From assembly GCF_003431825.1 (NCBI RefSeq), contig NZ_CP020083.1, forward strand, positions 2,890,501 through 2,954,500: a stretch of 64,000 bases of DNA, given 5' to 3'. The notes under the pieces are model-generated. The model was not told the origin of the DNA and did not search any database. It saw nothing but the letters and a program-made list of their open reading frames with translations. How positions within the stretch are numbered: the stretch's first letter is position 1; each line of letters starts with the position of its first letter. This document shows positions 63,697 to 64,000 of the stretch, piece by piece. A program made the position numbers and the translations under genes. Source of the stretch: Blastomonas fulva (GTDB lineage Bacteria > Pseudomonadota > Alphaproteobacteria > Sphingomonadales > Sphingomonadaceae).

Positions 63697-64000
63697 GTTG
63701 GTACCCCGGTTGTCCTCTGAGTTTCTCAGATCTCTGCCGCCTCCAGCTTCCTTAGCGGGAGGATTACCAAGAATTTATCAAAAAAATACTAATGCTTATT
63801 CGGCGGCCGAGTGATTTGTAGGGCCTAACTTCGAAATGCCTCGGAGTGGATGTCCTCGCCATCATTTCGCCCAGTGCGCCGCCTGCCCCGTCATCACCAT
63901 AGTGCTGCCGACATAGTTATGCACTGGCAATTTGCATTCATCTGCCCTAGCGCTTCTTGCTCGCACGGTTTTTGCCCGACCATACATGGCTTATGGGCAA
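63697..64000. other. Intergenic region at the right end of the window
   Basis: About 300 bases of relatively AT-rich sequence upstream of the pilus gene. No gene begins on either strand that I can support. A promoter for the leftward pilus gene must be here. I cannot identify its elements. Confidence 0.35.

Overview
The window reads as chromosomal DNA of a sphingomonad (Alphaproteobacteria, order Sphingomonadales). Evidence: high GC with strong third-position bias, an hslV/hslU pair, an ffs-dnaX-ybaB cluster followed by lon and an HU gene, a TonB-dependent receptor of sphingomonad style, and Ti-type traC/traD/traA conjugation genes with DUF6118- and DUF6771-like neighbours. Genus cannot be fixed from sequence alone.

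Bases 1 to about 32,600 look like core genome. In order: an HD-domain protein; an envelope block (OmpA-like protein, two M48 metallopeptidases, a DsbA-like thioredoxin-fold protein); a methyl-accepting chemotaxis protein; a leftward cluster ABM monooxygenase-hslV-FAD oxidoreductase-hslU; a nucleotide-sugar pair (UDP-glucuronate epimerase-like and WecC-like dehydrogenase); two small transferases; an aromatic catabolism cluster (maleylacetoacetate isomerase, TonB receptor, MarR regulator, fumarylacetoacetase); an overlapping operon of two cysteine desulfurases, a 2Fe-2S ferredoxin and a class A beta-lactamase lipoprotein; SRP RNA, dnaX, ybaB, lon and HU; three leftward lipoprotein genes; and an RlmB-type rRNA methyltransferase.

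At 32,497-32,582 lies tRNA-Tyr(GTA), followed at once by a P4-type integrase. From there to roughly 61 kb the DNA is a mosaic accessory island. It holds two neighbouring IS91-family elements, each with its own tyrosine recombinase; a module around a divergent MreB-like actin with a Rnk-like protein, a dehydrogenase-fold protein that has lost catalytic residues and an HPP membrane protein; a LysR-controlled uraH/HbpS/EamA operon; a nitric-oxide response cluster (NsrR, a strong NsrR-type operator, two globins, a YeaR-like DUF1971 protein, a membrane protein and an alternative oxidase); an IS110/IS1111-type element; and a Ti-like mobilisation module (AlpA, sigma-4-like protein, nucleotidyltransferase-HEPN, MucR, traD, traC, a recognisable oriT, traA, DUF6118, a thermonuclease). 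No copy of the tRNA-Tyr 3' end was found downstream, so the far boundary of the island is not visible.

The last 3 kb are more AT-rich: a TonB C-terminal-domain protein, a probably frameshifted secreted protein, a pair of 45-bp imperfect repeats and a TadE/TadG-like pilus protein.

The most interesting points are the NsrR-controlled NO defence cluster with alternative oxidase, the MreB-like accessory module, the oriT, the IS1111-type element with a long 3' non-coding region (candidate guide-RNA locus), and a chromosomal class A beta-lactamase with the Cys69/Cys238 pair typical of carbapenemases.
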